Assembly: GCF_017562075.2 (NCBI RefSeq)
Contig: NC_054085.1
Location: 22,664,972-22,728,971, forward strand
DNA: 64,000 nt
Direction of reading: 5' to 3'
Source of the DNA: Anopheles merus
Lineage: Eukaryota > Arthropoda > Insecta > Diptera > Culicidae
Below, in pieces: positions 1-22,499 of the stretch. Under the pieces are notes generated by a model. It was not told the origin of the DNA. It made no database searches and saw nothing but the letters and a program-made list of their open reading frames with translations. A program made the position numbers and the translations under genes. The stretch's first letter is position 1. Every line of letters starts with the position of its first letter.

Positions 1-447
1 GCCGCGGCCCAAGCCCTGGGAGCCCAGGCGGCGGCAGCGGTGGCAGCGGCCCAGGCAGCACAATCATTAGTCACAGCATCAACTCCATTATTAATGGGCG
101 GTGAGCACAGCGCGTTCCGGTCGCTCGTGCCGACGTCGGCGGCCGCCCTCTTTGCCGGCCTGTCCCGGTCGTACGCGGCCACGACCGGCTCGTCCAACCT
201 GGACTCGGCCAGCCCACCGCCGAGCGACGATTCGGACGAGGAGATCAACGTGCACGAGGACGATTCGAACGACGAGCAGCAGCAGCAGACAGAAGGGCAG
301 AGTGACGCGACCCGCACCACGAACGGCGGCAGCTCACGGCAGCGCCGCCGGCGGCGCTCCAGCTCCTTGGCCGCCCTGACCGACTCCTCGTCCGGTGCGG
401 GGCTGCCGCTGCAGCTCACCAAGCACGAACGCACACCGCAACAGTGA
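1..447 (+). CDS. C-terminal part of a probable transcription factor (5' end outside window)
   Basis: The frame is open from the first base of the window to a TGA at 445-447, so this is the 3' end of a coding region whose start lies to the left. The visible 148 residues open with an Ala/Gln-rich run, then a stretch with SAAALFAGLSRSYAA, a Ser/Pro/Asp segment with DSDEEINVHEDD, a short poly-Gln, and an Arg-rich RQRRRRRSSS block that could be a nuclear localisation signal. There is no DNA-binding domain in view. Such an Ala-rich, acidic, low-complexity tail is typical of developmental transcription factors, and acidic EEI(D/N)V-like C-terminal motifs occur in some homeobox families such as EMX and DBX, but I cannot name the gene. 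Strong codon bias toward G/C third positions and a long AT-rich 3' UTR support real coding sequence. The earliest internal ATG is at 40 and is unlikely to be the true start. Confidence 0.7.
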   Translation, partial: AAAQALGAQAAAAVAAAQAAQSLVTASTPLLMGGEHSAFRSLVPTSAAALFAGLSRSYAATTGSSNLDSASPPPSDDSDEEINVHEDDSNDEQQQQTEGQSDATRTTNGGSSRQRRRRRSSSLAALTDSSSGAGLPLQLTKHERTPQQ

Positions 448-2500
448 AGCCTTACTCGCTCGCACTGAGCAGGAGGGGGAGAAGGCTAAACAGCAAAAGA
501 AAACACAAAGGCAGCCATGATTACCCTCAACGGGCTGTCGCCGCCGCCATTTCACGTACAACGAAGGGCAAACGACAGCAGCAGCAGCAAACAGCAAAGT
601 GGGGTGTCGATTACGCGTCGCTTTGCGGTACTGCACTCAAAAGGGGGCGCAAAAGAAAAATGGCGTAATCGCTTCGGCTGCATCGCGGGAAAAGAAGCCC
701 TGCGCGGAGCGCATTACTGCCAGTTGCCTCCCCCTTTTTCGGACTGGGCCCTGGGGAGTGCAACACGTGTCAACCGACAACAGCGGCTCTCGATTGGGCC
801 CGATCGGGACCGAACACCCATAATGGCGCGCACGATAACGTGACATGGTCTGTGTTGTGTATGTTGTGTGTGTGTGCCTGTGTGTGAGCAATGCAAATTA
901 ATCACTGTCCCCTGTCGATATGCGGACCGGCTCGGACGAAAGACGAATGACCGTGCGACAGAAGCGTAATACGATAATCAATTTCCATTCCCTACCCTTG
1001 CACTGCTGCCCCGTCAAGGTGTAAATCAGAGCAGCCAAGGCTGCTGTTGCATTATTCAATTATATGCTGAGGCTTCTTATATAAGCGAAAGGTTTCTGCG
1101 CGGTCTGAGGGAACGGTCTAATTAAACTTACGGCTAAATGAAATTGAATCCAATCATTCGTCCTTTACTGTGTGTAACATATCAACAAAGAAGAAAAGTT
1201 TTCCTTTTTTTCCTATTTTCACTCTGTGCATAGATGTATAGAGCTAACAGTAGCTAGCGCAATTTCGTGTGTTCGTGTGTAAGTACGATCTGTTTTGTTT
1301 GATACCGTTTTAGAACTCAATGCCCGATTCGATATTTTCTTAATTTTGTTAATAGTAAAGTAAAATTAAATAATGAAAATGCGACAAAAGCAAACCCCTG
1401 CAGCAGCTGTGTATAGTAGCTAATCGAATCTCGCACTCGCTCTGTTATGGAATTAAACTCGAATGGAAGGTTAAGCGCAGTGCAGCAAGTGCGGCGAGAT
1501 TAGGATGCGGCGAAAAAAAAAAAAGGAGCCCAAGAAACGAAATACCTGTTATGTGATTAGGCGTTGTGGTGCATGTGAACGCGACTTTTGCTAGATTTGT
1601 AGTGCGTGTGAGTGTGAGATTGTATGAGTGCGATTTAATTACTTCTATTACTACTACTACTATTACTACTACAACTACATCTACTACTATAACTACTAGA
1701 ACTGTTAGTCGTCTACTGCTTAGATGTTAAAATAATTTAAATCAAAACCCATCTGCACGCTTCCACTTTCCCCACGGATGTATAATTGGTTCCTTCCCCT
1801 TCGATCGGTTTTAAATACACCTACACCCTAGATTAGTGGAAGCTTCTCTGACGCGACAGAGCGACACGACAGAAGCGTTCCTTTAGTGAGATAAGCAACC
1901 CGAGAGCAATGTATCGATATTAAGGCACGTGCTAATTTATGACTAGTTTAAACAATGTGAATGCTAGAAAATGTTCCCAAGAAAGGCAATTTATTTTGAA
2001 CTTTAAAATACAACTTGAAAATAACTACTGAACATTGGTTGTGTTTTGTTCGGCTTTTGTTTTTTGTTTTGCTTGGTTTTTGGTGAAAATGATGACATTA
2101 AAATTGATTTTTTTTGCTTTTATAGTTAGCATCAAGCGTTCTTATTTGTACCTAATTACGATCGGGATCGTATAGTTTTAAATCGTCTATTTCACACTAA
2201 TTAATCTGTCTTAGACTTAAAAAAACAAAGATCTCACCAACCTATACTGTTAACTTTTATTATTATCATTACCATTTGTTTACCTTCCTTCTTCTCTGTT
2301 CACGTTGTTCTTTCTTCTTTTGGTAACGCTCTTAATGTAGTTTTCCCATCAATCACTGTTCAATCACTAATAAATCAACTGTTTTAAGCAAACTGCTTAT
2401 GATTTTTACTGTTTTTGTTATAAACCCCCATCCTAATATTATTTCATGCTTAATTGATATTATATGTATAAATAAAATATTTAAGCTCAGTTTTGCATGG
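448..2500 (+). other. Probable long 3' UTR of the leftmost gene
   Basis: After the TGA at 445-447 base composition falls quickly into AT-rich sequence with long T and A runs and no credible coding exon for about 2 kb. AATAAA hexamers on the + strand lie at 2369-2374, 2471-2476 and 2577-2582. A CTA/ATT-rich imperfect trinucleotide tract lies at about 1645-1698. The extent is inferred from composition and poly(A) signals only; an earlier end of the transcript is possible. Confidence 0.45.
2471..2476 (+). terminator. Candidate poly(A) signal of the leftmost gene
   Basis: Canonical AATAAA followed by T-rich sequence, about 2.0 kb after the stop codon. Alternatives are 2369-2374 and 2577-2582. 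Confidence 0.35.
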
Positions 2501-2582
2501 CGATACGAGAAGCGATTTTACGATTTTAAACGTAAAAGACATATGTGGTCTGTGTGGCCACGATCGCTACCAACACAATAAA

Positions 2583-5500
2583 ACCTCCCCAGCAAATGGC
2601 ATCCGAAAAAAAGGCACACAGGCACCCATCCCCATCCCGTAAAAGTCGTGCCTGCCAACTAGTTTGACCAGTGGCAACAAACTCAAACAAATCCCTTTCA
2701 AACAAAAACAAGCTCCTTGCAGTACAATTTCAACCCACTTGGAAGGTATTCGGGAACAGTCCGCCTTTCCAATGCGGTGTTGCAAAATTCGGCAGCCCAA
2801 AAGGTAAACCCCAACCACGGCGCAACGACAACCAAGCGAAAACCCCGACTGCCGTTTGAATGCTGCTGACATTTGCATAATATGTCCATCCGTTGCATTA
2901 CCACCGTGCCACCGGTGGGGTGGCAGTGGCCGATTGCAGCGGTGCATTTTGTTGTTGAGCCATTTCATTTGGCCGCACGATGTTCTTCCATCTGCAGTAA
3001 AAAAAAACACAGTACCGGTGCGGGTGCCGTGGCTAACGATCATGTCCACCTATCAACACCTTTCCAGCGGTTCGTCGCGGTTGCTTACTGGAAATGGGGG
3101 AATAAATAAAAATTTTAGGTGCCATATCCGTACGGTAGGTTGTTCCTTTTTTTCTGCCGTTTCTGCCCAACAGTTTTTATCCACTCGGTTTAATATCGTC
3201 ACATGAAGCAAACCACTCAGAGCTGCGCTCTTGCGCTAACGCATTATCAGAGCGGCACAAACAAATGCGGGCACAAATCCGATCGCCAAGGTGGTAGGAT
3301 CGGACTTAATTTTTCCTCACCCACCGAAAGCCGACTAAATGATGGTTAGTAAAGACGTCTGTTTCGTTTCTTCCTGCGTCAACCCATTTTTTGACCACTC
3401 TCGAGAGGCCGCTTAGGCCGGTGGTTAAGTGCTCGTAATTTTTGCCAATTTATGACATCAATTAGACCGTGTCCGAAACGAGGTGACAAACCGCGCCGAG
3501 TTAAGTCCCAGAAAATTGCTCCCGAAAAAAAGAAACGGAACGCAAAAAAGTGTTTGATTCTTTTGGTGTGGAATATTTTTTAACACTCTGTGCAGCGGTA
3601 TATCTCACCCCGACCAGCGGGAGTGTGTAGGCACAGGCGCAGGGTCGGCAGGAAGCGCTAAGTAACCGTGCTAAAAATGTGTGAAAAAGCCTATCAAAAC
3701 ACAATCCCTTTTTAATGTGTGGTGTTGCTTGGGAAGGTTTTTTTCTGTCTTTGTTTTTTTTTTTGCCATGATCCTCTTAATTAACCATGATCAGTTCCTA
3801 AACGATTACAATCGCTCGCGGGAGAGTTTGGGCTTTGCTTCGCACCAGCCCGTTGGCAAATTGAAACGCTCAAGAGCAGAAATTATACCTACCCCGAAAC
3901 AAAACCTCAATGAGTCGTTTGAGGCCAACAAAGCCTTAAAAATGAGCACCATTAATTAATGGATTTGGCGCCTGCCACAGGACCGTGAGCTGCGTGTGCA
4001 GATGAGTCCGAATCTTGGGCCGATAATTACTCTTCCCTTCTCTCCGTTTGCCCTGTGCCGGGAAGTAAGGGATTGTAATAAAGATTTTAATTTTATTAAT
4101 TGGATTAGTGAACTCTGCTCATGCTCATACATTGGAATCGCCGCATCGAAAACTGTGTTACGATTTTAGTGTAGAATTCATGAAAAAAAAAAACAATTAA
4201 AAGTTCATTCTATTTCTTAGGTGGCATCCTATTGAGAAGCTTATCGCTTCTACTAAGACGCAGATAAATTATTTGCACTAGAAGCGAGCTTTTGAGATTA
4301 ACGTTGCTTTGCTCTTGGGTGTAGGTTTAGGTGTAGAATATAAGATAGGTCAGAAGCATACTTAACGACCTTGTATTTACATCATTTTAAATTGGTTTGG
4401 TTTTTTTTACAAGAATAAAGAATTATCAATGTTATTATCGGTTGTTTATTTGTCATTAATTTGAGCACTCAGTACGCTTAAATGACAAGAACTAAATGCT
4501 CTATTCCTTCTAACGAAATACGGACGGATACCATCATTATGAAGTACTTTAATACACCATTATTACTCCTGTTTATGAACAAACATTGCACCTGTTTAGG
4601 ATGAAACAAATGCCGCTGTTCTCCTCTCTATCAACGACATTGTGCCCCGCGGCAATGTAATGATCACTTCCTTTCTGGTCAAATTTTACTAAACACAACA
4701 CCATCCTAATGATAATCATGGTTTTGTACGTTACGTGCAGTATACCTCGGGTAGATTACAACAGTACAGCTTACCACGCGAAGATTACATCGCCGCCCAA
4801 AGCACGGCTGCCCTTTTTTATCAAACCCAAACACACAACCGAACCGGTAGAGCCGATTTGATCGATCAAACCACCGACCGGACAACCTTGTGCCGTGGAC
4901 ATGCGTGCTTCACATACGGCATGCCCTCGAGCGTAGCCGGGCTGAAGATTATGCTAATACCGCAACGCGAACGCAACACACCGCTTAGAATCTGCTCGTC
5001 CCAATCAGACTGCTTTGGCTGGTGGAAGAGTTTGTGATCTAAATCGATAAAAAAACACAGCCACCACACCATACAGCCTTTGATGGCCAGTGGCACGCGT
5101 TTGCCTCTTCAAGTTTGCTTCTTGAAGCATGAAGTCTTGAGCATGGGAGCAGCTGGTTCGGTATGGGTATGGGCTGCTAATAAAATAAAATATTAATTTA
5201 CCATCCTAACCAACCTCACCTGCCAGGCATTCCAGCGACGTTTTTGTTTATCAGCCGTTTTAGAAATGGTTGCAGAAGCTTAACCCCTTAGTTTGAGGAA
5301 TCGTTGATCGAATATTCATTCAATCGGTTGAAAAGCATAATGTGATTGACCAGTTTCAGTTTTTTTTTCTCTCTCTTTTTTTGTAACTCATCGAACAAAG
5401 CCCATTCAAGACCTTCAAAAACTCGACCATCAAGCAGAAAGTTTCGCCAAAAAAAACCTCCAACAAACCGACAGGTGACACGATCGCTCTACGGTCACAC

Positions 5501-8500
5501 ATAAACGTTGTCATAATCATTCGGCTCGTGATCATAATGTCATCGGCCGCTTCTTTATGCTCATCCTTGATCATCTTTTTCTTTTCATTCGTTCCAATCA
5601 TTCAGCCATTAGACTCATGAAGAGGAACACCGTGTTTGACGTTTGAGGCAACAGCAGTCACAGAAGAAACGGAGAAGGGAAGAGAGCTCACAACTCTTCA
5701 ACCTGTATCACCACCGGGCGGACGATTAGATGTCACCATAGTGACCATTGTGCTCGTGATGCTTGCTCACGATGCGCACACATTTGAGGCCCACTCCGCA
5801 AAACCCTCCCATTCCGGCCAACAACCTTGCGCATGATAACAAAAATATGCCATAAATACCTCACCCTGGCCAGGCTAGCTCAATGCGTCCAACAAAAAAG
5901 CGCCCCAGAAAAGAATAAAATAACCATAAATTTGGCCCAAAATCTGACAGCCGGCGCACCGGAGGAAAACACCAAGCGACCATGTCCGAATCCCGCTACA
6001 CTGGTTCTGGGCCCCAAAGGAGGAGGGCTAAACACAAACCAAAAAAAAATCAACACGACCACTTTCGCTCTCGAGATCCTCAGACTTTTGGACCGCTGGG
6101 CCCACTGGAATCGTGCGGAAGTTGTCTGGTGTGATGTTTTATATTTTTATTTCACTTTCGATTGTTGCTTCCTTGCGGTGCAGAACGTTTTGCCTTGCTG
6201 CAACGTGCGAGATTGGGACGCGCCAAAGGCGCGAACAAAACCCATAATGCCTTTGTAAGCGCTGGTAAAGAATGAAAAATTAATGTGTGCACATTTGCGC
6301 CCGCCTCTAAAGCGTTGCTGGAGCTGGAGGTCGCAAACCCAGACCGAAGGATAACAGTCTCGCGTCTGGGGCACACACAGCCACAGAAATGGATGGGTTT
6401 TCTCAAGGAGAAGCGGTCTTTGTGCGCAGAAAACGGCGGATAATTTACGATGTATTTTTCTACCTTCGCGTAATTAAATTAGGATTACGCCCGAAGTGCG
6501 CGGTGCAGTTTGGGCGTAGAGCACCGCAAAACCCCCTTTGGCGAAGAGGCCGTTTTAATCAGGGCAGGCGCGAAGGTGCTCAGGTTGCTGCTCAATGGGC
6601 CCACACTCACCGGGTAGTCGTCGGTCCTAATTTGGACGACACCGAAACACTCACAACGCAACGGCTTTGAAGCTTCTGTTAAGCCTACCGAAAAAGGCTA
6701 CCAGACTGAGGCTGAGCAACCTGCGGTGCCGTTGGTTGTGCAAACAATTTTCGGAACATTTCCTCCCCTCGCTACGTGAACCTCTCGCACTGCCTTCGAA
6801 ATGAAGTGATTCTTAGCCCCATCGTACATCATGGTGCGGAGAGGGCTTGGTGCAGCTCCCGACTCATTTGTTTCGTCTGTTGCGAACACCGGGCCGCTTC
6901 CAATAAAACTGACACCTCGATTGGACCAAGTGGACGATTATTGGTTTCGGTATGGGGTTGAGCTCAGTTCGATGGCCTTAGACACCGGGAGAAATGGGCA
7001 ACACACACGGTAAGCCAAAATCGATCATCTTGACACGCATGGACGGTGATCGAAATGTACACCCGTTTGTTTTCGACCCGGTAATTTATGCTTTCGCGCC
7101 TCATTGTGGCCGGTCTGCCCCGACCGGTTAGCGATAAAGGGGTTATTATTTTATTGAAAATTCCTAATCGTTGGTGATGGTGGCGTCTCGGATGTACTTA
7201 GCCGTCAAATAGAAACCACAAGCAGCAGAAGTTGAATAGACTCTTGAGAGCCTAATTTAATAATCGAATCTTGCGGAGAATGGTAAAAGATGATTATCGT
7301 TTCTTCCTGTGCGCTTTTGAGTGATCAATTTGATTGCGGGTATTTGGTCGGTTAAGGGTGCAGAATTCTTTAAAGGTGCAAAATTAAAACAGTCAGGTCA
7401 AATTGTATCATCAACCAAATTGAGAGAATAAACTAGACGAAAGTATTTAATAAAAATATTTTACAACGACATTCAAGCATTAAAGCATTAAAGCAACCAA
7501 TAGCAAATCCTAGCACGTAATTTAACAATTTTTTATCAGCTGTCTAAGAGGTTCAACATGTGTCAAGATGTCAAGAAAGTAAGATGTGTACGATGTGATG
7601 TACATAATAATTTTCATACACACTTGCCATGTGCGTTTCAGTATTGTAATATTTGAAATATAATTTTGAGGAATTAAAATAATCACTCAAACAATTCAAA
7701 ACATGACGACGGAATTCCACTGTACTGAATTGAATAAACCAGAATAACCAGCTTGCAATATAACAAAAAAATCTATTAGATACATCAGTCACAACTAGCC
7801 ATGTATGTTAGTAATATAGTTAGTCATGACCATTTATGTTAGGTTCTCTGGTAAGTGAAAAAAAATCGTCAATCAGAAACACCAAATTCTTTATTATTTT
7901 ACATTTTGTAACTTAGTTACTCGATTAATGCCTTTCGAAGACGTCTACGCAAATCGAATATCCACATTAGTCAAATATCACGTTACTTATTCTCAATATC
8001 TCTAAAGTTTGAGCAATTTTGATTGAGTGTAGTTAAGTGCATCTAGTGCATCTTCCCGGCGTTCTCTAGGGCCTCAATTGAAAACCTCGTTTTGTCCACT
8101 TGGTACTCGGGATTCAGCCACAAATTCTCAATGAGATCACCATTTAAGATCAAGACTCAATCAAGATTGGGATATCTACTTTGTGAGTCCATTCAGGCGG
8201 TTTGCTTTGCCAAACCTAGTCCAGAAAGTTTTGGTTTTCTTTGTTGTATGCTACAATTTATGGATGGCCTGCAGCAATATGACTTTATATTCAAGGTCCA
8301 TCTTGATAGGATGTAGCTCCAAGTATTCCTGTATCTGCTTGCATACTTATTAGCCTAGATAATGCCAACAATTGTATCGGCATGAGATCAAGATTTGTCT
8401 CTAAGCTCAAATCAAACAGCTATTGATTCATCTACTCTTCGCCCTGCAATACTTAAGCCTCATTCCCTCATTCTATCATTCTAGGTTCCGTTTGGCGGTT

Positions 8501-8785
8501 TGAAGTTCGTTTGTTCACAGCGCCAGTCGCATTTTTCAAACCTAAACACACAATGTGACAGCATTATGCGTAATGTGCTCCCATTCCACAAAAAAACAGT
8601 CACTAACGCTATTCTCATTTATCACACCATCCCCCAAACAGCTCTATTCCATTCAATTACAGTTACAGCTCAATCTTCGCCACTCCAAAAAGCACGAAAC
8701 CTACATGGGAGGAAAAAAACCTCTCGCTTCCATAATGTCTCACAAACGCTCCACGATCAGATGCAATTTTCTTGACCATTGGCTT

Positions 8786-8790
<5 letters not shown>
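2583..8790. other. Gene-free stretch, no supported coding sequence
   Basis: No exon-like open frame with recognisable protein content was found on either strand; the open frames present are short, low-complexity or overlapping on both strands. GC-balanced blocks (roughly 2.6-3.1, 4.7-5.3 and 5.6-7.1 kb) alternate with AT-rich stretches (for example about 7.2-8.5 kb). I see no tRNA, CRISPR or clear mobile element here. The blocks may hold cis-regulatory modules, but that is inference from composition only. Confidence 0.5.

Positions 8791-8857
<67 letters not shown>
8791..8857. repeat. (CT)n microsatellite
   Basis: Nearly uninterrupted CT dinucleotides with one TTT interruption near 8828-8830. 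Read on the - strand it is GAGAG repeats, the site class bound by GAGA factor and CLAMP in flies. Open frames across it (Ser-Leu or Arg-Glu repeats) are artefacts. Confidence 0.95.
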
Positions 8858-8858
<1 letters not shown>

Positions 8859-11800
8859 CCGATCGAACCGGTCCAGCTTATCGTTAACAGAATCACGCTT
8901 GATTAGGGCTGAAAAATTGCACCATTCGTCGCACCGTTTAGTCCGCAGTCTAGCAGCGGGGCAGCGCCACTAGAAGGAGCGAGCCTGAACTAGTGGCTAA
9001 TTAATATTGATCACCGTCCAAAAGCGGTCGTGCCCCCATAGTGAACCACGGCCCGGCCTGGGTTCTGTTCCCATGGAATGAACTTCACTCGGGCCGGGTA
9101 AAATGGGTCGTGTTTAACGCCCCTGCCACAGAATGTCAGCCTCAACCGGACACGATCGATCGAAAGTCATGCCGCGCCCGCGGTCCGGCGAGTGAAAATG
9201 GTCGCACGTAGGCACCGGTGACAGCGCTTGACAATTGACTGTGACCGATGATGGTTTCGGGGTGTCGGGGTGTAAAAACGGTCAGCCGATTGCTCTCGCT
9301 CGCTCGCGCGCACTAGCAACAACAGCTCGTGCAAATCAATTTCGTTCTGTTCTTTCAATTTTAATTAGTACGCCTCGTTTCGGGCAACCCTTTTTTATTC
9401 TTGCTCTCGGAACAAAACAGGGATGATTCTGCCCGAAAAGCTTCTTTTCGCCCGCTTTCGTACAGCGGGTTGTGGTTCTCACGAATGAGGGTTTTTTTTT
9501 TATTTTTCCAATTCCCATTTAGTTGGTCAAGGTGAATTCAATTTAATGTGTATGTGAGGCAAAAGGGTGAATCGAATCGATGAAAGGTGAAATCAAAGTA
9601 CAGTGCATTTGACGGTGAGGTGAGGTGTAATTGAAGCTTGAATTGAAATTGAATTAACGTTAAGCAGCGCGACGGCAATTGGTGAAGGAAATCGATTTAG
9701 TGCGAGAATGGAAGCGTCTTTTTTTGGCCTTTTTGTTTTATTTTTGACAACCACATGGAGAAGTTTTGAATTACATTCCAATATAATTAGCACTGTCATA
9801 TCAAAGGAAATAATGGTAGGTATAAAATAACATAATCATAGGGGGTAAAGTGGCCGCATAACAAAGTACCGGAATTTGAGCCAGGTCAAGTATGTTCTTG
9901 GAACCAGAGGATTGATTTATTCCCGGAAGTCTTAGTGATTGGTTAAAGCATTTCAGTGTCATAGTGAATAAAGTACCAAGTGATGAGAGAAATAAGCTGA
10001 ACGATGAGCGAAACGAGCAATGGAACGATCATGGATGGATGATCATTCTTTCATAACATTGTCTAGTTGATTCATTCTTATTGGATTTTTAAAAGGACAT
10101 GGAGAAGCATTATTTGATGTTAAAAGTATCAAAGGAAAATAAAAACTGTAAATCCTATTCCACAGACCATCAGAACGTTTTTGTTAATACTAATTGCTAT
10201 GATAGATGAATTTTGGTTGGAATTGGAATGCTCATTTTAAATCTCATCGACGATCATGCCTTTAAATCATTCGTTCTTTAATTGGCAACATTCTGAAATT
10301 AGCTCAACTTAATTTGAGATCAATATCTCTGCTTGCCATTGTATTTTACAAGATGAGGAAAGTAATCGAGGCTTAATGGCTCCGTTTCAATGCCTCATCT
10401 ACTCACGTTGAAGAATTGTTTGATGTTCTTCTATCTATCTCAATATCTGGGAAAAAAGTATGATGAACATAACATAGTTTAAAGATTTAACTAATCAGTA
10501 CCTACAACCATAACAAACCACCACACAGCCCTATTTAAAAACCACTTCAGCAGTCCTGGTTTCTGTGTAGCGCATATCGTACCGCCATATCACATTTTTA
10601 CTGCACCCGTAAGCTCCATTTTCCACCCATAAAACGCTCCCGAGCGGGTTCGGGGCTGGCCCCCAAAATTGGCTGGCGTGCGATGTGCGGTGTAGTAAAA
10701 ATTAAAATCAATTCCACCTTCGCCGTCACCTCGGCCATCGGCCCATAGTGTCCCCGCCCGTTAATGAGTGAGTCTTATGGCTGCAGTTTCTGCCTTATCA
10801 GCCTTACTGGCGGGGCTGGTTGGGTTGGATCGTAAAATACATGAATGTAAAACTTTAAAGAAACACACCACCACACAATACAGTGCGGGAAAGCACCAAG
10901 CGGGGAAGACACAACCGGTGAGACGGCGTACCATTCCAAAGCACCAAACCAACGACGTGAACGACCGGAAAATCTGGGCAAAAACAACGGGCCGAACCAG
11001 AGAGAGTGAGAGCACAAACAAAACAAAAAACTACCAAAGCTGCAGCGAGTGCTGGTTATTAGCGTGCAGAACGCGTCGTAAAAATTGGAAGGCAGCCTCC
11101 TTCACTATCTGCCCGGTCGATTATTCTAATTTATTTAAATTTTACTTCAATAATGTCTCTCCGCCTGCTGCCTCCCTTGGATCGCTTCCCGGGCCCCTCC
11201 GACCGAGGGAAGGTGCATTATCGATCGTTCCGATCGTTTTTTGGAATTCGATACCGCTGAATCCTGATCCACATCGCGGCCACTGGGCGACTTCTTTCGT
11301 TCTGCCCTTCCTGTTGCCCGCACCATGTCAAGTGAGAAGAGTCGAGTGAAAAAGACGCTGAAACCCGTGATGATAAAAAAACAAACCCGCCTCGATTATG
11401 TTGTTGAAAAGATCGATAAATACGACCCGTACACCTCAAACTGTGTCCCTCAGTCCGGGCCCGTGTGTGTGTGTGTGTGTACATGCTTTGGGACGCAGAG
11501 ACAGAGCACCTAATTTGTTAATAAATTTTGAATTAAATAGCATCCCGAAAGTGCCGAATGGCACCGAAAGCAGTTCGGAACTATCCTCAGCGGTACCTTT
11601 TAGTGGTGTTATAAACGATCGTACCTCCCGTTTGTCCTCCTCGCTTCGAGCACGTTTCCATTTGCTTTCTTCTTTGCTGCCCGTTGGCGTTTGTTTTCTT
11701 GCACCCATTTTGACGGATAAATCTCTCAATCAGTGCAACGATTTTATGCTTATGCTTATGCGCGGAACGAGCAACACCGGGACCGGCCCGGGAAGAAAGT

Positions 11801-12755
11801 GAACCGTTTGACAAACAAAAGGACGTGGACGAAGGCTGTGCTCCGAAAATCGTCAAATCGTGGCAGTTGCGTTTGCCAGCTCCCGGCTCGTTTGGAATCT
11901 ATTAAGAGATCACCGCGCACCGGCTGCCCAGCGCAGTGCTGACCAGAGTGCAGAGCGGCTAGGACAGAGCATCGAAGCTCTCTGATCTGACCATATTCGA
12001 TCTGGCAACGGGCAAACCGCGGTTGGAGGGTGGTGCGGTAATTTATGGCAGAAAACATTCTTTTCCCCCGTCTCGTGACATATTAACGAATGGTCTAGTC
12101 GCGCGTTGGCTTGTTGGTCCCAAACCTGTGCTTGTTGATTATTTGATTAAGCTTTTGTTTATGTTCGCCCATAAAACACACAGGAAAACTTTTTCAAAAG
12201 CAGACGACATGTGGCCGGTGTGGCAGACCGTTTTTACGCGATTGTTTTCTTTTTTTTTTCGAATGTTGATAAGAAGCAACATGTTACGGGCTGTATACGT
12301 TGGAAGCGGGTAGTGCAATAAAAGCTTTCAAATTTACATTCCTTTCAAATTTACGTACATGGCAATAGAGCACGGGTTTAGTTTTTAATTGGAAGCTAAG
12401 GATGATATTGGGAAATGATCGAAATGATTGACAAATGGAGAAAAAAATGAACAGATGAATTCTGCTATGTATAAATTGATTCTAAAATGCTCCACAATAT
12501 TTGCAAATGGCTTAACAAATAGGTAAAATTGAGTGTAGTTAGAGGAAACCTGAAAAAGATCCTATATCGAGAGCTAATTTCAAAAAATTGACATCTTAGA
12601 ACAGATCTGTTACAATGATTATGATTTTTTTATAAACTACACTAGAATTCTAATCAGCATTGTCAATACGACAGCATTGATTTGTGTGAAATGTCTTATA
12701 CTAAATGAATTTTTCAAATCAAGGTGATATGCGTTTATTCAACTACATTTTAATC
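8858..12755. other. Gene-free stretch with GC-balanced blocks
   Basis: GC-balanced blocks at roughly 8.86-9.5 kb and 10.5-12.3 kb flank an AT-rich interval. A (GT)9 run sits at 11463-11480. The longest open frame (10768-11349, +) overlaps open frames on the other strand, has no recognisable domain and no exon signals, so it is not called a gene. Confidence 0.5.
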
Positions 12756-13215
12756 TAAAGATTCAAAAATCTACATAGATTTACGAAACTTCAAAAAATT
12801 ATGAATCTTCAAAGATTCGTGATTCTCTAAATTCGTGATTCTCTCAAGAGATTCATGAATCTAGAATATTCATAAATCCATTAAAATTCATATATCTCTT
12901 GGGATTCATGAATCTATAGAAATGTATAATCTCCAAAATATTGAATTTGCCCAATCCCACCTACAACTTGTCGTTCAACTGTTGTCGGTTTAACAGCGTG
13001 GTAGCAACCACGTCGGTTGCTACGCCAAAAAGAAGAAGAATAAAATGCTCTAGCTTTATGAATTTTAGAGATTTATGAGTCCTTAGAGTGTCAGGAATCC
13101 CTAGAGATTCGTTATTTTTTTTAGATATAAGAAACTTTTAAGATTCTGAATCTTTCGAGATTATTGAATCCTTCGAGATTCATGAATCTTTCGAGATCTG
13201 AACCTGAATTACCTA
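12756..13215. repeat. GATTCATGAATC-type foldback repeat, copy 1, with SINE-like core
   Basis: The left arm (about 12760-12950) and right arm (about 13058-13210) are arrays of degenerate units around the palindromic core GATTCATGAATC or variants. The spacers read in opposite orientation in the two arms, so the arms are imperfect inverted repeats. Between them at about 12965-13041 lies a decayed SINE-like segment ending in ACGCCAAAAAGAAGAAG. The same arrangement recurs at about 43.6, 52.0 and 56.7 kb. Confidence 0.6.
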
Positions 13216-13347
13216 ACATTATTATATAGACATGGTTTTAATATCCAATAATAAATTTAGCCGATGACGAGGATTCTACAAAAGTCACAAGAAGGTGCTT
13301 TATATATTTTGTTATTTGTTTCAATTTAACTATTATGTGTCACCTCA

Positions 13348-13542
13348 GCGGGGCGGTCCCGTGGTACAGACGTCCACTCGAACGACTCAACAACATGCCC
13401 GTCATGGGTTTAAGCCTAGAATGGACCAAATGGACCCCCGTAGCAAGGACTGACTATCCGGCTTAATGATAATGAATTAAGTCTCGAAAGCTAGTATCGA
13501 CCTGCATGTCCGCGTAGGACGTTACGCCAAATAGAAGAAGAA
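13348..13542 (+). mobile_element. tRNA-derived SINE, tail type II
   Basis: The head carries an A-box-like GTGGTACAGACGTCC and a B-box-like ATGGGTTTAAGCC, as in RNA polymerase III tRNA-derived SINEs. The body passes through GACTGACTATCCGGC and ends with TTACGCCAAATAGAAGAAG. Flanks at 13337-13347 and 13543-13553 read GTnTCACCTCA, a probable 11-bp target-site duplication with one mismatch. It resembles the SINE200 class of Anopheles from memory; the family name is not certain. Confidence 0.75.
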
Positions 13543-13553
13543 GTATCACCTCA

Positions 13554-22499
<8,946 letters not shown>

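Noticed and set aside
2567..3049. 160-codon - strand open frame
   Set aside because: Overlaps several open frames on both strands, lies beyond the AT-rich 3' UTR of the left gene, and shows no domain.
10768..11349. 193-codon + strand open frame
   Set aside because: Lies in a GC-balanced block where several antisense frames are also open; no domain or repeat-family match was recognised.
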